Of a DNA stretch of 64,000 bases, positions 20,605-30,300 are shown piece after piece. The stretch comes from Pleionea mediterranea (GTDB lineage Bacteria > Pseudomonadota > Gammaproteobacteria > Enterobacterales > Kangiellaceae). Numbering within the stretch: position 1 is the stretch's first letter; each line of letters starts with the position of its first letter. The stretch spans positions 89,438 to 153,437 of the forward strand of contig NZ_QGGU01000011.1 of the NCBI RefSeq assembly GCF_003148745.1. Reading direction: 5' to 3'. Below the pieces are notes generated by a model that was given only the letters and a program-made list of their open reading frames with translations, did no database searches and was not told where the DNA came from. The position numbers were made by a program, and so were the translations under genes.

Positions 20605-21438
20605 ATGAAGTGGCTAAACACCAAGTTTTTCCTATTTGTGATCATAGCTATATCTGGCCTGATTTATTCCGCGCAAGTTTCTGCCACCTACAATATTTGT
20701 TTAGTAAAAGAGATCAGCAATGACGGCGTCACTTACTATGATGCAAATACTCAAGCGGATGCCGTGCCGATTTCAGACAGCGCATTCTTCCGCTTTACGG
20801 TAAGTAAGTGCCCTACCGATCCCGGTGGTTTGCTTGACATTGTATTAACGGATCCATCTCTGGATTTAACCGTGACGTCACTTGAAGACTTACCGCACAG
20901 TCATACCGAATACCCGGATCGCATCTACTCTCTGGAAGTCACTGACTATTGTTCTGGTCATCAAGGTTATAAAGAAAATGTGGCAAGTGTTACTGGCACC
21001 ATTGTCACCGGTTTAGAAACTCGCACAGACACCGATAATGCCTGGGCATATTGTGAAGATATTCCTCAAGGCGGTGACGGTTGTACACCCGGCTACTGGA
21101 AACAACCCCATCACTTTGATTCATGGCCGCAACCACCTTATCCCTATACCTCATTCGAAACCGTGTTTGGCGTAGATATTAATGTCAACTCTAAAAAAGA
21201 TGACGGTAATGATGATGTCAGCTTTATTGAAGCGTTAAACGCTAAAGGAGGCAAAATCAATATGGCAGCACGTCATGCTGCGGCGGCTTACTTAAATGCA
21301 GCATCAGGTGGCGTAAGTTACGACCTGAGTACTCAAGCGGTTATTGATATTTTTCAATCTGCACTCAACAGTGAAAATTACGACACGGTAATTCAAACGC
21401 TGGTTGAATTTAATGAGCAAGGTTGTCCACTTAACTAA
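20605..21438 (+). CDS. Secreted protein with GCTPGYWK motif, function unknown
   Basis: 277 residues with a signal peptide (hydrophobic residues 9-27, cleavage near VSAT). The N-terminal half (30-150) is beta-rich with four cysteines and resembles a secreted immunoglobulin-like or SdrD-type module. At about residue 167 the sequence GCTPGYWKQPHHFDSW begins a second domain containing ETVFGV, an acidic D/N-rich loop and the helix AARHAAAAYLNAA. The CTPGYWK motif recurs in extracellular proteins of many bacteria but has no established function to my knowledge. GAGGGA before the ATG supports the start. A terminator follows. Confidence 0.75.
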   Translation: MKWLNTKFFLFVIIAISGLIYSAQVSATYNICLVKEISNDGVTYYDANTQADAVPISDSAFFRFTVSKCPTDPGGLLDIVLTDPSLDLTVTSLEDLPHSHTEYPDRIYSLEVTDYCSGHQGYKENVASVTGTIVTGLETRTDTDNAWAYCEDIPQGGDGCTPGYWKQPHHFDSWPQPPYPYTSFETVFGVDINVNSKKDDGNDDVSFIEALNAKGGKINMAARHAAAAYLNAASGGVSYDLSTQAVIDIFQSALNSENYDTVIQTLVEFNEQGCPLN

Positions 21439-21481
21439 GTAATCTATGTTAAAGCATCCTCTTTACTAGAGGCGACCTATT

Positions 21482-21511
21482 AAAAAACCCGAGCTTTAAC
21501 TCGGTTTTTTT
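21482..21511 (+). terminator. Intrinsic terminator
   Basis: Stem CCGAG/CTCGG with loop CTTTAA, flanked by an A-tract and followed by seven T residues, lies about 45 bases past the secreted-protein stop. It is a standard rho-independent terminator. Confidence 0.85.
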
Positions 21512-21646
21512 ATTCCGCAGTCTCAGTTTAAATTAATGTCTATAAATCGAAAAACCTCTGAATGTCTCTCTTTCAGTATCAGCTTGACGAACATAAGCTT
21601 TACCACTAGCTTTATAAGATACTCTTTATAAAAGTCTGTGACATAC

Positions 21647-24079
21647 ATGCGCAATTTTTTATGGTCATTTGCAGTACTCTTGCCCAGTTTTCTAACCGCT
21701 AATGACCATAACTCACGGCAACCCCTGCTAAACATGCCTTTGGATCAACTGCTGAACCTGAAAGTTGCCGTGGCATCACGAGGTGAAAGTCGGTTATTGC
21801 ATAAATCACCGGTACCAGTAGAAGTTATCAGTCAGTCGCAATTACAAAACACCGGACAAGCGTATCTTGCGGATGCTTTACTTCGCTCCTCTTCAAGTTT
21901 CCATTACTTACACTTTTCTTTACGGGATGGTTCCGATCATTACCTTCCCTTTTCACTGCGTGGCTTTAACCCGAACCAAACTCTGGTCATGATCAATGGA
22001 AAACGACTGCATCACGGCGCATTACTCCATACCAGTAATGCGCTCGGTAGAGGTGGCACCAGTATTGATTTAAACCAGATACCTCTGTCTGCCGTTAAAC
22101 AAGTTGAAATTTTAAAAGACTCAGCCTCCGCGCAATACGGTTCCGATGCCATTGCCGGTATTATCAATATTCAACTGGTTGAAAGACAAAATAATGAAGT
22201 CTCCATCACACAGGGACAAACCAGCCAGGGCGACGGAGAACAAACCCATTTTACCGCACAACTGGGTGCTGACTATTTTACCAAAGGATTTCCTGATACA
22301 AGTCTGATTGCCAATATTGAGTACCATGACAATCAAGGAACCAATCGTGCAGGTCCTGATTCAAGACAACAATATTTTGCGAGTGATCCTCGCAATGATT
22401 TAGCCGAAAATCAAAACCCTATCAATTCTAAAGATGGCGACCCGGCCAGTGAGCAATGGCAATTAAACACACAGGCAACCTTTGACTTATCTTTATCGCG
22501 GCAACTTTATGCCTGGTTCAATGGTCGTCAAAAAGACGGCCGTTCTGAACTTTTTTTTCGACGTCCACTGGATGATAACAATGTGCGGGCAATTTACCCT
22601 GATGGATTTCTACCACAATTAGCGCCGGATATTTGGGACACCAGCGTTACCCTGGGTCTTAAACAAAAACATCACTGGGACATTAGTTACACTCGCGGGC
22701 GAAGCAGCTTTAACACTATTCTTAACAACAGTCTGAATGCCTCTTTAGGGGAGCAAAGCCCTACTTCGTTTAACAGTGGTCGACTGGGGTTCAGTCATCA
22801 CATACTCAGTGGCGACTGGGTTAAATATTTGGATAATCTTCAGATTGCTGCTGGCGCAGAATTTCGTTCAGAAACCTTTGAAATAAAAGCAGGCAGTCCA
22901 GCTTCTTATCAACACGGAGGTGTAAACGTATTGGATGGGCCCAACCAAGGTAGTACGACTGAAGCTGGCGCACAAGGCCTGCCAGGATTCGAGCCTCAAA
23001 ATGCCAGTCGCAACAGTCGGAATAATTCAGCTGTTTATATTGATATAGAGTATTCGAAAAATGACCTATTGTGGATCAACTCATTACGTTACGAAAACTA
23101 CAGTGACTTTGGTGATACCTTAAATGGCAAGTCCAGCATTTCTTATTCATTAAACCCTAATTGGCGTTTTCGCGCATCAGCCAGTAACAGTTTTCGAGCG
23201 CCCTCCTTGTCGCAATCGCATTATTCCTATACAGGTTCAGCCTTAATCAATAATCAACTGGTTTCTATTGGAACCTTTTCAACGGATCATCCATTAGCAA
23301 TAGCGCTAGGAGCTAAGCCACTGGAACCAGAAACGGCGCAGCAAATAAACCTTGGAATGGTTTATAAATCTGGAACAGACACTCTGCTGTCTTTTGATAT
23401 TTTTAAAATAGATGTAAACGATAGAATTGAGTTAACCGGAAATATTGATCGCGATATTGATCTTTGGGGCAACACCACAGTGTCACTGCTTGAACAATTT
23501 GGTGTAGGTGCCGCACGTTATTTCACCAATGCTATCAGCACCACCACTACCGGGTTTGATATTGATTTTAATCACACCCAACATTTAAGCAACAGCTCGA
23601 TAATTCACTATAAAATGCAATACCACAAAGCAAAAACTCGCGTCGACGATAACATACACCCCCCCATACAATTTAATAATCAAACGGAATTATTTTTTGA
23701 TCGCGGACAAGTCATGCGAATCGAAAGAAAATTACCGGAGAGCAAAGCGATACTTTCGGCGGAATATAATAACGATAAATTAAATATTTTATTGAAAGGT
23801 TTGTATTTCAGTTCCATTGCTCTGGTAAATGATATTGAACAACCTGAGCGCGACCAAACTATTTCAGACGCCTGGATCACAGATCTGGCCTTTGGATATT
23901 CCTACAATGATTCTTTAAGTCTTTACCTTGGCGCTAACAATCTGTTTAACCATACGCCGGAAGCCTTTACACCAATGCCACCACTGTTTGGTGAAGGTCA
24001 AATACTTCAATATGCGGATCACACGCCTTACGGTATAAATGGTCGTTATATGTATCTACAGGCAAAATACCAGTTTTAG
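21647..24079 (+). CDS. TonB-dependent outer membrane receptor
   Basis: 810 residues from the ATG at 21647, which gives a proper signal peptide (RNFLWSFAVLLPSFLTAND); a GTG three codons earlier is also in frame. The plug domain has VEVISQSQLQNTG, LRGFNPNQTLVMINGKR and VEILKDSASAQYGSDAIAGIINI, all standard plug motifs. The barrel follows and ends YLQAKYQF with the terminal Phe. The ligand is unknown: no Fur-like site or degradative enzyme is adjacent. The last stop codon overlaps the lone MITE terminus at 24078. Confidence 0.92.
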   Translation: MRNFLWSFAVLLPSFLTANDHNSRQPLLNMPLDQLLNLKVAVASRGESRLLHKSPVPVEVISQSQLQNTGQAYLADALLRSSSSFHYLHFSLRDGSDHYLPFSLRGFNPNQTLVMINGKRLHHGALLHTSNALGRGGTSIDLNQIPLSAVKQVEILKDSASAQYGSDAIAGIINIQLVERQNNEVSITQGQTSQGDGEQTHFTAQLGADYFTKGFPDTSLIANIEYHDNQGTNRAGPDSRQQYFASDPRNDLAENQNPINSKDGDPASEQWQLNTQATFDLSLSRQLYAWFNGRQKDGRSELFFRRPLDDNNVRAIYPDGFLPQLAPDIWDTSVTLGLKQKHHWDISYTRGRSSFNTILNNSLNASLGEQSPTSFNSGRLGFSHHILSGDWVKYLDNLQIAAGAEFRSETFEIKAGSPASYQHGGVNVLDGPNQGSTTEAGAQGLPGFEPQNASRNSRNNSAVYIDIEYSKNDLLWINSLRYENYSDFGDTLNGKSSISYSLNPNWRFRASASNSFRAPSLSQSHYSYTGSALINNQLVSIGTFSTDHPLAIALGAKPLEPETAQQINLGMVYKSGTDTLLSFDIFKIDVNDRIELTGNIDRDIDLWGNTTVSLLEQFGVGAARYFTNAISTTTTGFDIDFNHTQHLSNSSIIHYKMQYHKAKTRVDDNIHPPIQFNNQTELFFDRGQVMRIERKLPESKAILSAEYNNDKLNILLKGLYFSSIALVNDIEQPERDQTISDAWITDLAFGYSYNDSLSLYLGANNLFNHTPEAFTPMPPLFGEGQILQYADHTPYGINGRYMYLQAKYQF

Positions 24080-24098
24080 AGCGTGTTTATCTTTCATT
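24078..24098 (+). repeat. Solo copy of the MITE terminal repeat
   Basis: Twenty-one bases starting AGAGCGTGTTTATCTT match the left terminus of the 8686-8998 element at 20 of 21 positions and its right terminus at 20 of 21. They lie exactly between the convergent receptor and protease genes and overlap the receptor's TAG stop codon. It may be an insertion footprint or a coincidental end; no second terminus was found nearby. Confidence 0.55.
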
Positions 24099-24814
24099 TA
24101 ATAACGAGTGCCTATCACCAGCTTATTGCCGTCTTGCTCAACCTTAAAGTTACCCAAAAAAGACATGCCTAATAACACTTTACTCGGTTGAGAGCCAACA
24201 AGCACCGCACCATCAACATTACGTAATTCCAAATCGCCCACCCGCACATGAGCTAAATTAACCCGATAGGCTTTTACGACGCCCGATGCTGTTTCTGCTC
24301 GAATCACTTGCCCCATACTACGATAAGGAATACCAATACGATCCGCCGTGTGATGATTCATCGCAATACTGGTGGCTCCGGTATCCACCAAAAAATTAAC
24401 CTGAGTATTATTAATGGTGCCAGAGACACGAAACATGCCATCCGGTTGACGAATTAAATTTAAAACTTTTTGTCGCTTGGGAGCTGTCGAAGTTTCGATC
24501 ACCGAATTAAAGGCAACCGGAGATGAGGATCCCATAACCAGAGTTTGCTCTTGCTGCTTGTAACGGATCACCGCTTTGCGGGAATTGGCGGATAATAACA
24601 CCACGCCTTCGGGCGATGGCTTACCCACTTTTAAGGTACGGGCAACGCCATTAATTTCAACAATCGCGGTATTTTTAAAAAGGCCTTTAACATTAATCGA
24701 CAATTCTTCTGCATATACCGATGCACAAAAAAATGTCGCAATTATAAAGCCTGCTTTAACAGCAGCTTTAAGGTTAAAAGTTAAAGTATTTGATAAACGT
24801 TTAAGTAATACCAT
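24098..24814 (-). CDS. Retropepsin-like clan AA aspartic protease
   Basis: 238 residues with an N-terminal hydrophobic segment (about 17-35, ending VYAEE) that is a signal peptide or anchor. The C-terminal domain contains FLVDTGATSIAMN, the DTGA active site of a single-lobed aspartic protease expected to dimerise, and the later hydrophobic-hydrophobic-Gly motif VLLGMSFL. It fits the bacterial TIGR02281-type family. The start lies 34 bases inside pgpA, so the two are probably co-transcribed. Substrate unknown. Confidence 0.85.
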   Translation of the reverse strand: MVLLKRLSNTLTFNLKAAVKAGFIIATFFCASVYAEELSINVKGLFKNTAIVEINGVARTLKVGKPSPEGVVLLSANSRKAVIRYKQQEQTLVMGSSSPVAFNSVIETSTAPKRQKVLNLIRQPDGMFRVSGTINNTQVNFLVDTGATSIAMNHHTADRIGIPYRSMGQVIRAETASGVVKAYRVNLAHVRVGDLELRNVDGAVLVGSQPSKVLLGMSFLGNFKVEQDGNKLVIGTRY

Positions 24815-25281
24815 ACCACACCGCTAACAATGGCGGCCATAACACCGGCGATAATATCGTCCAGCATAATTCCCAAACCACCTTTTACACCGCGATCAAT
24901 CACACCAATTGGCCACGGCTTTACAATATCGAAAAAGCGAAACAGAACAAACCCTAAAATTAACGCGCGCCAGTCAAAACTTAATGGCAACATGGTAATT
25001 AAAAAGCCCACCACTTCATCCCAGACAATACCGGGATGATCGTGTTTATGCATGGCTCGAGCGGTTTCTCCGCATAAATAAACGCCCACTGCCGTAAACA
25101 GAATAACGATCAGGCCGTAAAGAATTATTGGTAGATCGGCCATCAACCAATATAGAGGGATAGCTGCCAGCGTTCCAAAGGTGCCGGGCGCTTTAGGCGA
25201 TAACCCAAGACCAAATCCAAACGCCAGACAATACACAGGGTGCGTTAAAATGCGTCGATGGGTTAATGGAGGTGAGCTCAT
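24781..25281 (-). CDS. pgpA: Phosphatidylglycerophosphatase A
   Basis: 166 residues with several membrane helices. It dephosphorylates phosphatidylglycerophosphate to phosphatidylglycerol at the inner membrane. GLSPKAPGTFGTLAAIP and HDHPGIVWDEVVGF are the PgpA signatures, the latter holding metal-binding acidic residues, and FRFFDIVKPWPIG closes the active site. It is the usual downstream neighbour of thiL and lies 30 bases after it. Confidence 0.95.
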   Translation of the reverse strand: MSSPPLTHRRILTHPVYCLAFGFGLGLSPKAPGTFGTLAAIPLYWLMADLPIILYGLIVILFTAVGVYLCGETARAMHKHDHPGIVWDEVVGFLITMLPLSFDWRALILGFVLFRFFDIVKPWPIGVIDRGVKGGLGIMLDDIIAGVMAAIVSGVVWYYLNVYQIL

Positions 25282-25311
25282 TACAATCCTTATATGACTT
25301 TAGTCTTAGTG

Positions 25312-26283
25312 TTAATCCACAACAAAATGATCAAAGCCCGCTTTTTTGTTTTCAAGTGTTTCACCGTCTTTAATAACACGAACGCCATTTTTACCGGTAA
25401 TGCGGCCAATTTCATAACAGGCCACGCCCACTGACTCTAAGGCTGACTGCACTTTTCTGAAATCGTCTTCTGCCACAGTAAAACATAATTCATAATCATC
25501 GCCACCGGATAAAGCGTGTTCCATGGCGCTTTGCTCGTTAGTGACTTTACGAGCCGCTTCGGAAATCGGTAGTTTTTCGGTATTAATCACTGCTCCAACT
25601 GAACTGCGAGAACAAATATGCCCCAGATCAGCGAGCAATCCGTCAGAAATATCTATCGCTGCGGAAGCCCTGCTCCTAAGTGCAATACCGGCTGCTACTC
25701 GAGCTTTTGGACGATTATAGCGATCCAGCAAATACTGTTTGATATCACCTTCAGCTTTGAGTTTCTGCTGAGCAACTTGTAAGCCAATGGAAGCATCACC
25801 TAATGGCCCTGTCACACACACCAGATCTCCAGCTTCTGCGCCGGAACGTGTTAAAGCAACACTTTCCGGAACAAAGCCATGAACCTGTAAGGTAATCGAC
25901 AATGGTCCACGAGTGGTATCGCCGCCAACAACTTGCAGGCCGTAATGGGACAGTAAATCGTGGAAGGTATCACTAAAATCCTGTAGCCACGCCATATCAA
26001 CTTTCGGAATAGACAGTGACAGGGTCACCCAGGCCGGTTCTGCACCCGCGGCAGCCAAATCACTTAAATTAACCGCCATGGCTTTTGCGGCCACATCAGA
26101 GGCAGAGGTATTCGGCAAAAAGTGGACCCCTTCAACCAATGTATCCATAGAGACTGCCAGGCTCTGTCCCTCAGGGACATTGAGAATAGCACAGTCATCA
26201 CCTATTCCCAGAGCAACGTCTTTTCGTGCCGGCATTTCGCGCACAAAAAAACGTTCAATTAAATTGAACTCAGAAAACGACAT
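25312..26283 (-). CDS. thiL: Thiamine-monophosphate kinase
   Basis: 323 residues. It phosphorylates thiamine monophosphate to the active cofactor thiamine diphosphate, which is required by Dxs in the same window. The AIR-synthase-like fold is shown by GIGDDCAIL, AVSMDTLVEGVHF, AVNLSDLAAAGAEP, GGDTTRGPL and AIDISDGLLADLGH. The gene begins eight bases after nusB, so the order nusB-thiL-pgpA is an operon. No TPP riboswitch is expected or seen within the operon. Confidence 0.96.
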   Translation of the reverse strand: MSFSEFNLIERFFVREMPARKDVALGIGDDCAILNVPEGQSLAVSMDTLVEGVHFLPNTSASDVAAKAMAVNLSDLAAAGAEPAWVTLSLSIPKVDMAWLQDFSDTFHDLLSHYGLQVVGGDTTRGPLSITLQVHGFVPESVALTRSGAEAGDLVCVTGPLGDASIGLQVAQQKLKAEGDIKQYLLDRYNRPKARVAAGIALRSRASAAIDISDGLLADLGHICSRSSVGAVINTEKLPISEAARKVTNEQSAMEHALSGGDDYELCFTVAEDDFRKVQSALESVGVACYEIGRITGKNGVRVIKDGETLENKKAGFDHFVVD

Positions 26284-26291
26284 AATAAACC

Positions 26292-26723
26292 TTAACTGCG
26301 TACTTCTAACGGACGGAGTAATTTAGCAATTTTATCCAGTACACCATTGACGTATTTATGCCCATCTTCGGCACCAAAAACTTTGGCAAGTTCCAAAGCT
26401 TCATTAATAACCACCCGGTAAGGAATATCCTGACGCTGCTCAAGCTCCCAGACTGAGAGTCTTAAAACGGCTCGCTCAACGGGATCAACCTCATCAATAG
26501 TACGATCAATATGCGGCGTTATATGTGCATCCAGAGATGAAAGTTCCGTCAGTACGCCACGGATAATCGCTAAGAAATAAGGCACTTCGACCTTATTGGG
26601 GTTAATGGTTTCAATAAACTGGTTTTCAATATCGGCCAGAGAATTGCCCGACATCTGCCATTGATAAATGGCCTGAACCCCATAGTGCCGGGCTTTACGA
26701 CGATGCGATGGTTTTAACGACAT
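26292..26723 (-). CDS. nusB: Transcription antitermination factor NusB
   Basis: 143 residues, all-helical. NusB binds boxA RNA with NusE (S10) in rRNA antitermination. The family motif RRKARHYGVQAIYQWQMS opens the protein and VERAVLRLSVWELEQRQDIPYRVVINEALELAKVFG closes it, followed by YVNGVLDKIA. Its start codon overlaps or abuts the ribH stop at 26723, indicating coupling. Confidence 0.96.
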   Translation of the reverse strand: MSLKPSHRRKARHYGVQAIYQWQMSGNSLADIENQFIETINPNKVEVPYFLAIIRGVLTELSSLDAHITPHIDRTIDEVDPVERAVLRLSVWELEQRQDIPYRVVINEALELAKVFGAEDGHKYVNGVLDKIAKLLRPLEVRS

Positions 26724-27193
26724 TAGCCAATGCTCTCAAACAGGTTAACCATTTCCAGAGCTGTCATTGCGGCTTCACCACCTTTGTTGCCCGCTTTGGT
26801 ACCGGCACGCTCAATGGCCTGCTCAATGCTGTCGACGGTCAGTACGCCAAATGACACAGGAACATCAGCATCAAGGGATACTTGCGCCAGACCTTTGGTG
26901 CATTCACCCGCTACATAATCAAAATGTGGCGTACCACCTCGAATCACCGCACCCAGTGCAATGATAGCATCATACTGTTTTTTTGCCGCAATACGTTTTG
27001 CGGCGATGGGCATTTCAAAAGCGCCGGGCACGCGATAAATTTCAATGTCCTTTTCCGACACACCGTGCCGTTTTAAAGTATCGATGGCGCCTTCAAGTAA
27101 GCTTTCAACAATAAAACTGTTAAAACGCGCCACCAAAATGGCGTATTTAGCTTTACCAGCAACCAACTGACCTTCAAATGTTTTCATAATCAA
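26723..27193 (-). CDS. ribH: 6,7-dimethyl-8-ribityllumazine synthase
   Basis: 156 residues, full length. It joins the RibB product (dihydroxybutanone phosphate) with the RibD-pathway pyrimidine to make lumazine. [52 protein letters not shown] and VSFGVLT are the expected motifs, with the catalytic His in the third block. The gene lies 54 bases after ribBA and overlaps nusB by one base. Confidence 0.96.
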   Translation of the reverse strand: MIMKTFEGQLVAGKAKYAILVARFNSFIVESLLEGAIDTLKRHGVSEKDIEIYRVPGAFEMPIAAKRIAAKKQYDAIIALGAVIRGGTPHFDYVAGECTKGLAQVSLDADVPVSFGVLTVDSIEQAIERAGTKAGNKGGEAAMTALEMVNLFESIG

Positions 27194-27247
27194 TTCCTGT
27201 AACTATTTATCTGTTATTAATAAGACGATTGCACATCAGCAGTCGTC

Positions 27248-28366
27248 TTAAGCATCATCTTCTATGTATTCGACCACTTCGAGTTTAAAACCGGACAGTG
27301 CGTGGTACTTTTTCTCCGGACTTAATAAACGCATCTGATGAACGCCCAGATCCGCTAAAATTTGTGAGCCGACACCAACGTTTCTAAGCGCTGCACTGCT
27401 GTCTTTTTGTGGTGAATCGATCCCCTGATCTTCCTGTTGATATCGATGCAGCCGATTCAGCAAGGACTCTTTGGTTTCCTGATTATCGATGACCACTATG
27501 ACACCTTCACCTTCTTTGGCGATCCGCTCTATTGCCCGGCTTAAACTCCAGCTGGATAACTTACCTCGCTGTTTTTGCAACAGATCGGTTAGCGCGTTAG
27601 CAACGTGAACACGAACCATAGTTGCTTTATCAGGCTGGATATCGCCTTTGACTAAGGCAAAATGCACGCCATGATCGATGGAGTCTTCGTAGGTATGCAG
27701 CCGGAAATCACCAAATGGGGTTGGCCAGTGACATTCGCTTAATTTATCAACGGTTTTTTCGTTCAGTGTTCGGTATTCGATAAGGTCGGCAATGGTACCC
27801 ATTTTAATGCCATGCTCCTGAGCAAATACTTCCAGATCAGGGCGGCGCGCCATGGTACCGTCTTCATTTAATATTTCAACTATAACTGCTGACGGCTCTA
27901 AACCGGCAAGACGGGCAAGATCACATCCCGCTTCTGTATGGCCGGCTCGGTTTAATACGCCACCGGGCTGTGCCATTAATGGGAAAATGTGTCCGGGTTG
28001 TACCAGATCCGACGGCTTTGCGTCTTGTGCCACAGCGGCCTGCACCGTTCTGGCTCGATCAGCGGCAGAAATTCCGGTTGTTACCCCCTCTGCCGCTTCA
28101 ATGGATATAGTAAATGCTGTGGCGAACTGGGCATCATTTTGCTGCACCATCAAAGAGAGATTAAGCTGTTTGCAACGCTCACGAGTCAGTGTCTGGCAAA
28201 TTAAACCGCGTCCATAACGCGCCATAAAATTAATGTCATCGGGCCGAACCATACTGGCTGCCATAATTAAATCGCCTTCGTTCTCCCGATCTTCGTCATC
28301 CATCAAGATAACCATTTTGCCTTGACGAATGTCTTCAACCAGCTCTGAAACTTTACTTAATGCCAT
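27248..28366 (-). CDS. ribBA: 3,4-dihydroxy-2-butanone-4-phosphate synthase with degenerate GTP cyclohydrolase II domain
   Basis: 372 residues. The N-terminal 200 residues are an intact RibB domain ([56 protein letters not shown]), which makes the four-carbon unit of riboflavin from ribulose-5-phosphate. The C-terminal 170 residues have the outline of GTP cyclohydrolase II but none of its zinc-binding cysteines: the expected FGSxxCDC block is replaced by [14 protein letters not shown]. This half should therefore lack cyclohydrolase activity, as in other gammaproteobacterial RibBA-like proteins, and a separate ribA should exist outside the window. Confidence 0.94.
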   Translation of the reverse strand: MALSKVSELVEDIRQGKMVILMDDEDRENEGDLIMAASMVRPDDINFMARYGRGLICQTLTRERCKQLNLSLMVQQNDAQFATAFTISIEAAEGVTTGISAADRARTVQAAVAQDAKPSDLVQPGHIFPLMAQPGGVLNRAGHTEAGCDLARLAGLEPSAVIVEILNEDGTMARRPDLEVFAQEHGIKMGTIADLIEYRTLNEKTVDKLSECHWPTPFGDFRLHTYEDSIDHGVHFALVKGDIQPDKATMVRVHVANALTDLLQKQRGKLSSWSLSRAIERIAKEGEGVIVVIDNQETKESLLNRLHRYQQEDQGIDSPQKDSSAALRNVGVGSQILADLGVHQMRLLSPEKKYHALSGFKLEVVEYIEDDA

Positions 28367-28430
28367 TAAATTTGCCGTTACTCTGCTTAGTGCGTGTAAA
28401 AAACGGTAATTATACCAGTGATCTAAGGGA

Positions 28431-29084
28431 TTATTTAATAAATCCCGACTTTGCCAGTAAATCTTTTGTTACGGAACTTGCCTGAATATCGTCACTGCAG
28501 GTGAGCAGTCGTTCCAGATACCGGGCAATTTGATCCACCTCGAGGTTAACGGCGGTTCCTACCTGATAAGTATCCATAATGGTTTCAACCAGAGTATGAG
28601 GCACAATATTCAGTTCAAAACTGTCCCCATCAACCTTGTTTACCGTTAGGCTGATGCCATCAACCGTAATCGACCCTTTATGGGCAATATATCGGGCCAG
28701 AGATGAAGGCGCTTTGATGATAAAGCGAACAGAACGCGCGTCCTGCCATCTTTGTGTGACTTCACCAATGCCATCCACATGGCCACTGACCAGATGACCA
28801 CCCAGTCGTTTGGTGGGTGTCAGTGCTTTTTCCAGATTGACCGGCTGCCCTTTTCGATAATGTTTAAATCCGGTGAGTTCGATGGTTTCACCAGACACAT
28901 CGGCAATAAAATAATCATTGCCAAATTCAACCACCGTTAAGCAGACTCCATTGCAAGCGATAGAGTCGCCTAATGCCACATCTGCCATATCCAGCTTGCC
29001 AGTGGCAATAGTCAGTCGTTGATCGCCACCCTGAGTAACAAGATCACGAATTTCACCAACCGACTCAATTATTCCTGTAAACAT
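28431..29084 (-). CDS. ribE: Riboflavin synthase alpha chain
   Basis: 217 residues made of two homologous lumazine-binding barrels. It dismutates two lumazines to riboflavin and a recycled pyrimidine. The first repeat has [12 protein letters not shown] and [11 protein letters not shown], the second [11 protein letters not shown] and [14 protein letters not shown], the standard signatures of each half. It lies between ribD and ribBA with gaps of about 65-75 bases. No FMN riboswitch was seen in those gaps. Confidence 0.96.
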   Translation of the reverse strand: MFTGIIESVGEIRDLVTQGGDQRLTIATGKLDMADVALGDSIACNGVCLTVVEFGNDYFIADVSGETIELTGFKHYRKGQPVNLEKALTPTKRLGGHLVSGHVDGIGEVTQRWQDARSVRFIIKAPSSLARYIAHKGSITVDGISLTVNKVDGDSFELNIVPHTLVETIMDTYQVGTAVNLEVDQIARYLERLLTCSDDIQASSVTKDLLAKSGFIK

Positions 29085-29160
29085 AAAGTAACCTTCAGCC
29101 TGTTACGGCAATTGAATAGTTTTAATCTTAAGGATTCACAACAGAGACTATAGACCACAT

Positions 29161-30288
29161 TTAATTCGACAGTTGGTAGGTCAACTTAAGATCATCACCC
29201 ACCTGTCGACAATCGGTCAATTGCATGGACACCGATTGCTCCATAGCATCAAACGGTAAGGCCGCCAATGGCATTGCATTGGCGCCCATGAGTTTGGGCG
29301 CGATATAGAGCACCAGCTCATCCACCAGACCGGCCTGAATAAATTGCCCTGCCAGCTTACTGCCCGCTTCAATCAAAACCTCATTAAATTGATGGGCAGC
29401 GCACTGCTTTAACAGATTGTTGAAAAAGTCAGCTCCGTTACCGACTACTTTTTTGCGCTCTATGTGCGGCGGCAATCGATCCAGATAATCTTTGTCGCCA
29501 ACCCACCATATGGGCGAGGTCAATTTGAAAAACTGTTGCGTTAAATTTGCTTTAGCCTGACGATCAATTAATACTCGCACCGGCTGTTTAAAGTGAGCAA
29601 GTTGCTGTTCTGTTAAAGGTTCTGCCCACTCATCAAGTCGAACATTGAGTGACGGATTATCATTAACCAGCGTACCGCGTCCGGTAATTATGGCGTCGTG
29701 TCGGGCGCGTAATCGCTGTACATCCTGCCGGGCATCGGGTCCTGTGATCCACTGACTTTCTCCGCTTGCCATGGCAGTACGACCATCGGCACTGATCGCC
29801 ATTTTTAATCGAACCAAAGGACGTTGCTGCTGCATTCGTTTGATAAACCCCGGATTCAGATCCGCCGCCTGCTGCGCCATTAATCCTGAATCGACGGAAA
29901 TTCCCGCCTCTTGCAACATGGCAAAACCGCCACCATCCACTTTAGGGTTGGGATCGCGCATGGCGCAAACCACACGGTTAACGCCAGCGTTAATTAATGC
30001 CGTTGCACAAGGGCCGGTTTTACCCTGATGCGCACAGGGTTCCAGTGTGACATAAGCGGTGCCGCCACTGGCTTTACTGCCTGCCTGCTTTAAAGCATTG
30101 ACTTCTGCATGGGCCTGACCAAATACCTGGTGATACCCTTCACCAACAACCTGATCGTTCTGGGTAATCACACAGCCAACTCTTGGATTGGGGCGCGCCA
30201 GATAGAGCCCTCGCTCGGCAAGGCGCAATGCACGCGCCATCATCTCAGCATCGAAAGCACTAAAACTGGCCATACTATTGTTGGACAT
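29161..30288 (-). CDS. ribD: Bifunctional riboflavin deaminase/reductase RibD
   Basis: 375 residues. The N-terminal cytidine-deaminase-like domain has the zinc motif HAEVNAL and YVTLEPCAHQGKTGPCATALI; the C-terminal reductase domain has RLKMAISADGRTAM, WITGPDARQDVQRLRARHDAI and LIEAGSKLAGQF. Together they deaminate and then reduce the pyrimidine intermediate of riboflavin synthesis. The ATG at 30288 is used here; an internal ATG five codons later is possible. nrdR ends 12 bases upstream. Confidence 0.96.
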   Translation of the reverse strand: MSNNSMASFSAFDAEMMARALRLAERGLYLARPNPRVGCVITQNDQVVGEGYHQVFGQAHAEVNALKQAGSKASGGTAYVTLEPCAHQGKTGPCATALINAGVNRVVCAMRDPNPKVDGGGFAMLQEAGISVDSGLMAQQAADLNPGFIKRMQQQRPLVRLKMAISADGRTAMASGESQWITGPDARQDVQRLRARHDAIITGRGTLVNDNPSLNVRLDEWAEPLTEQQLAHFKQPVRVLIDRQAKANLTQQFFKLTSPIWWVGDKDYLDRLPPHIERKKVVGNGADFFNNLLKQCAAHQFNEVLIEAGSKLAGQFIQAGLVDELVLYIAPKLMGANAMPLAALPFDAMEQSVSMQLTDCRQVGDDLKLTYQLSN

Positions 30289-30300
30289 CAGGGGTGATCG

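Noticed and set aside
28367..30300. FMN riboswitch in the rib operon
   Set aside because: The gaps before ribBA, ribE and ribD are 60-75 bases long or shorter and hold none of the conserved RFN helices.
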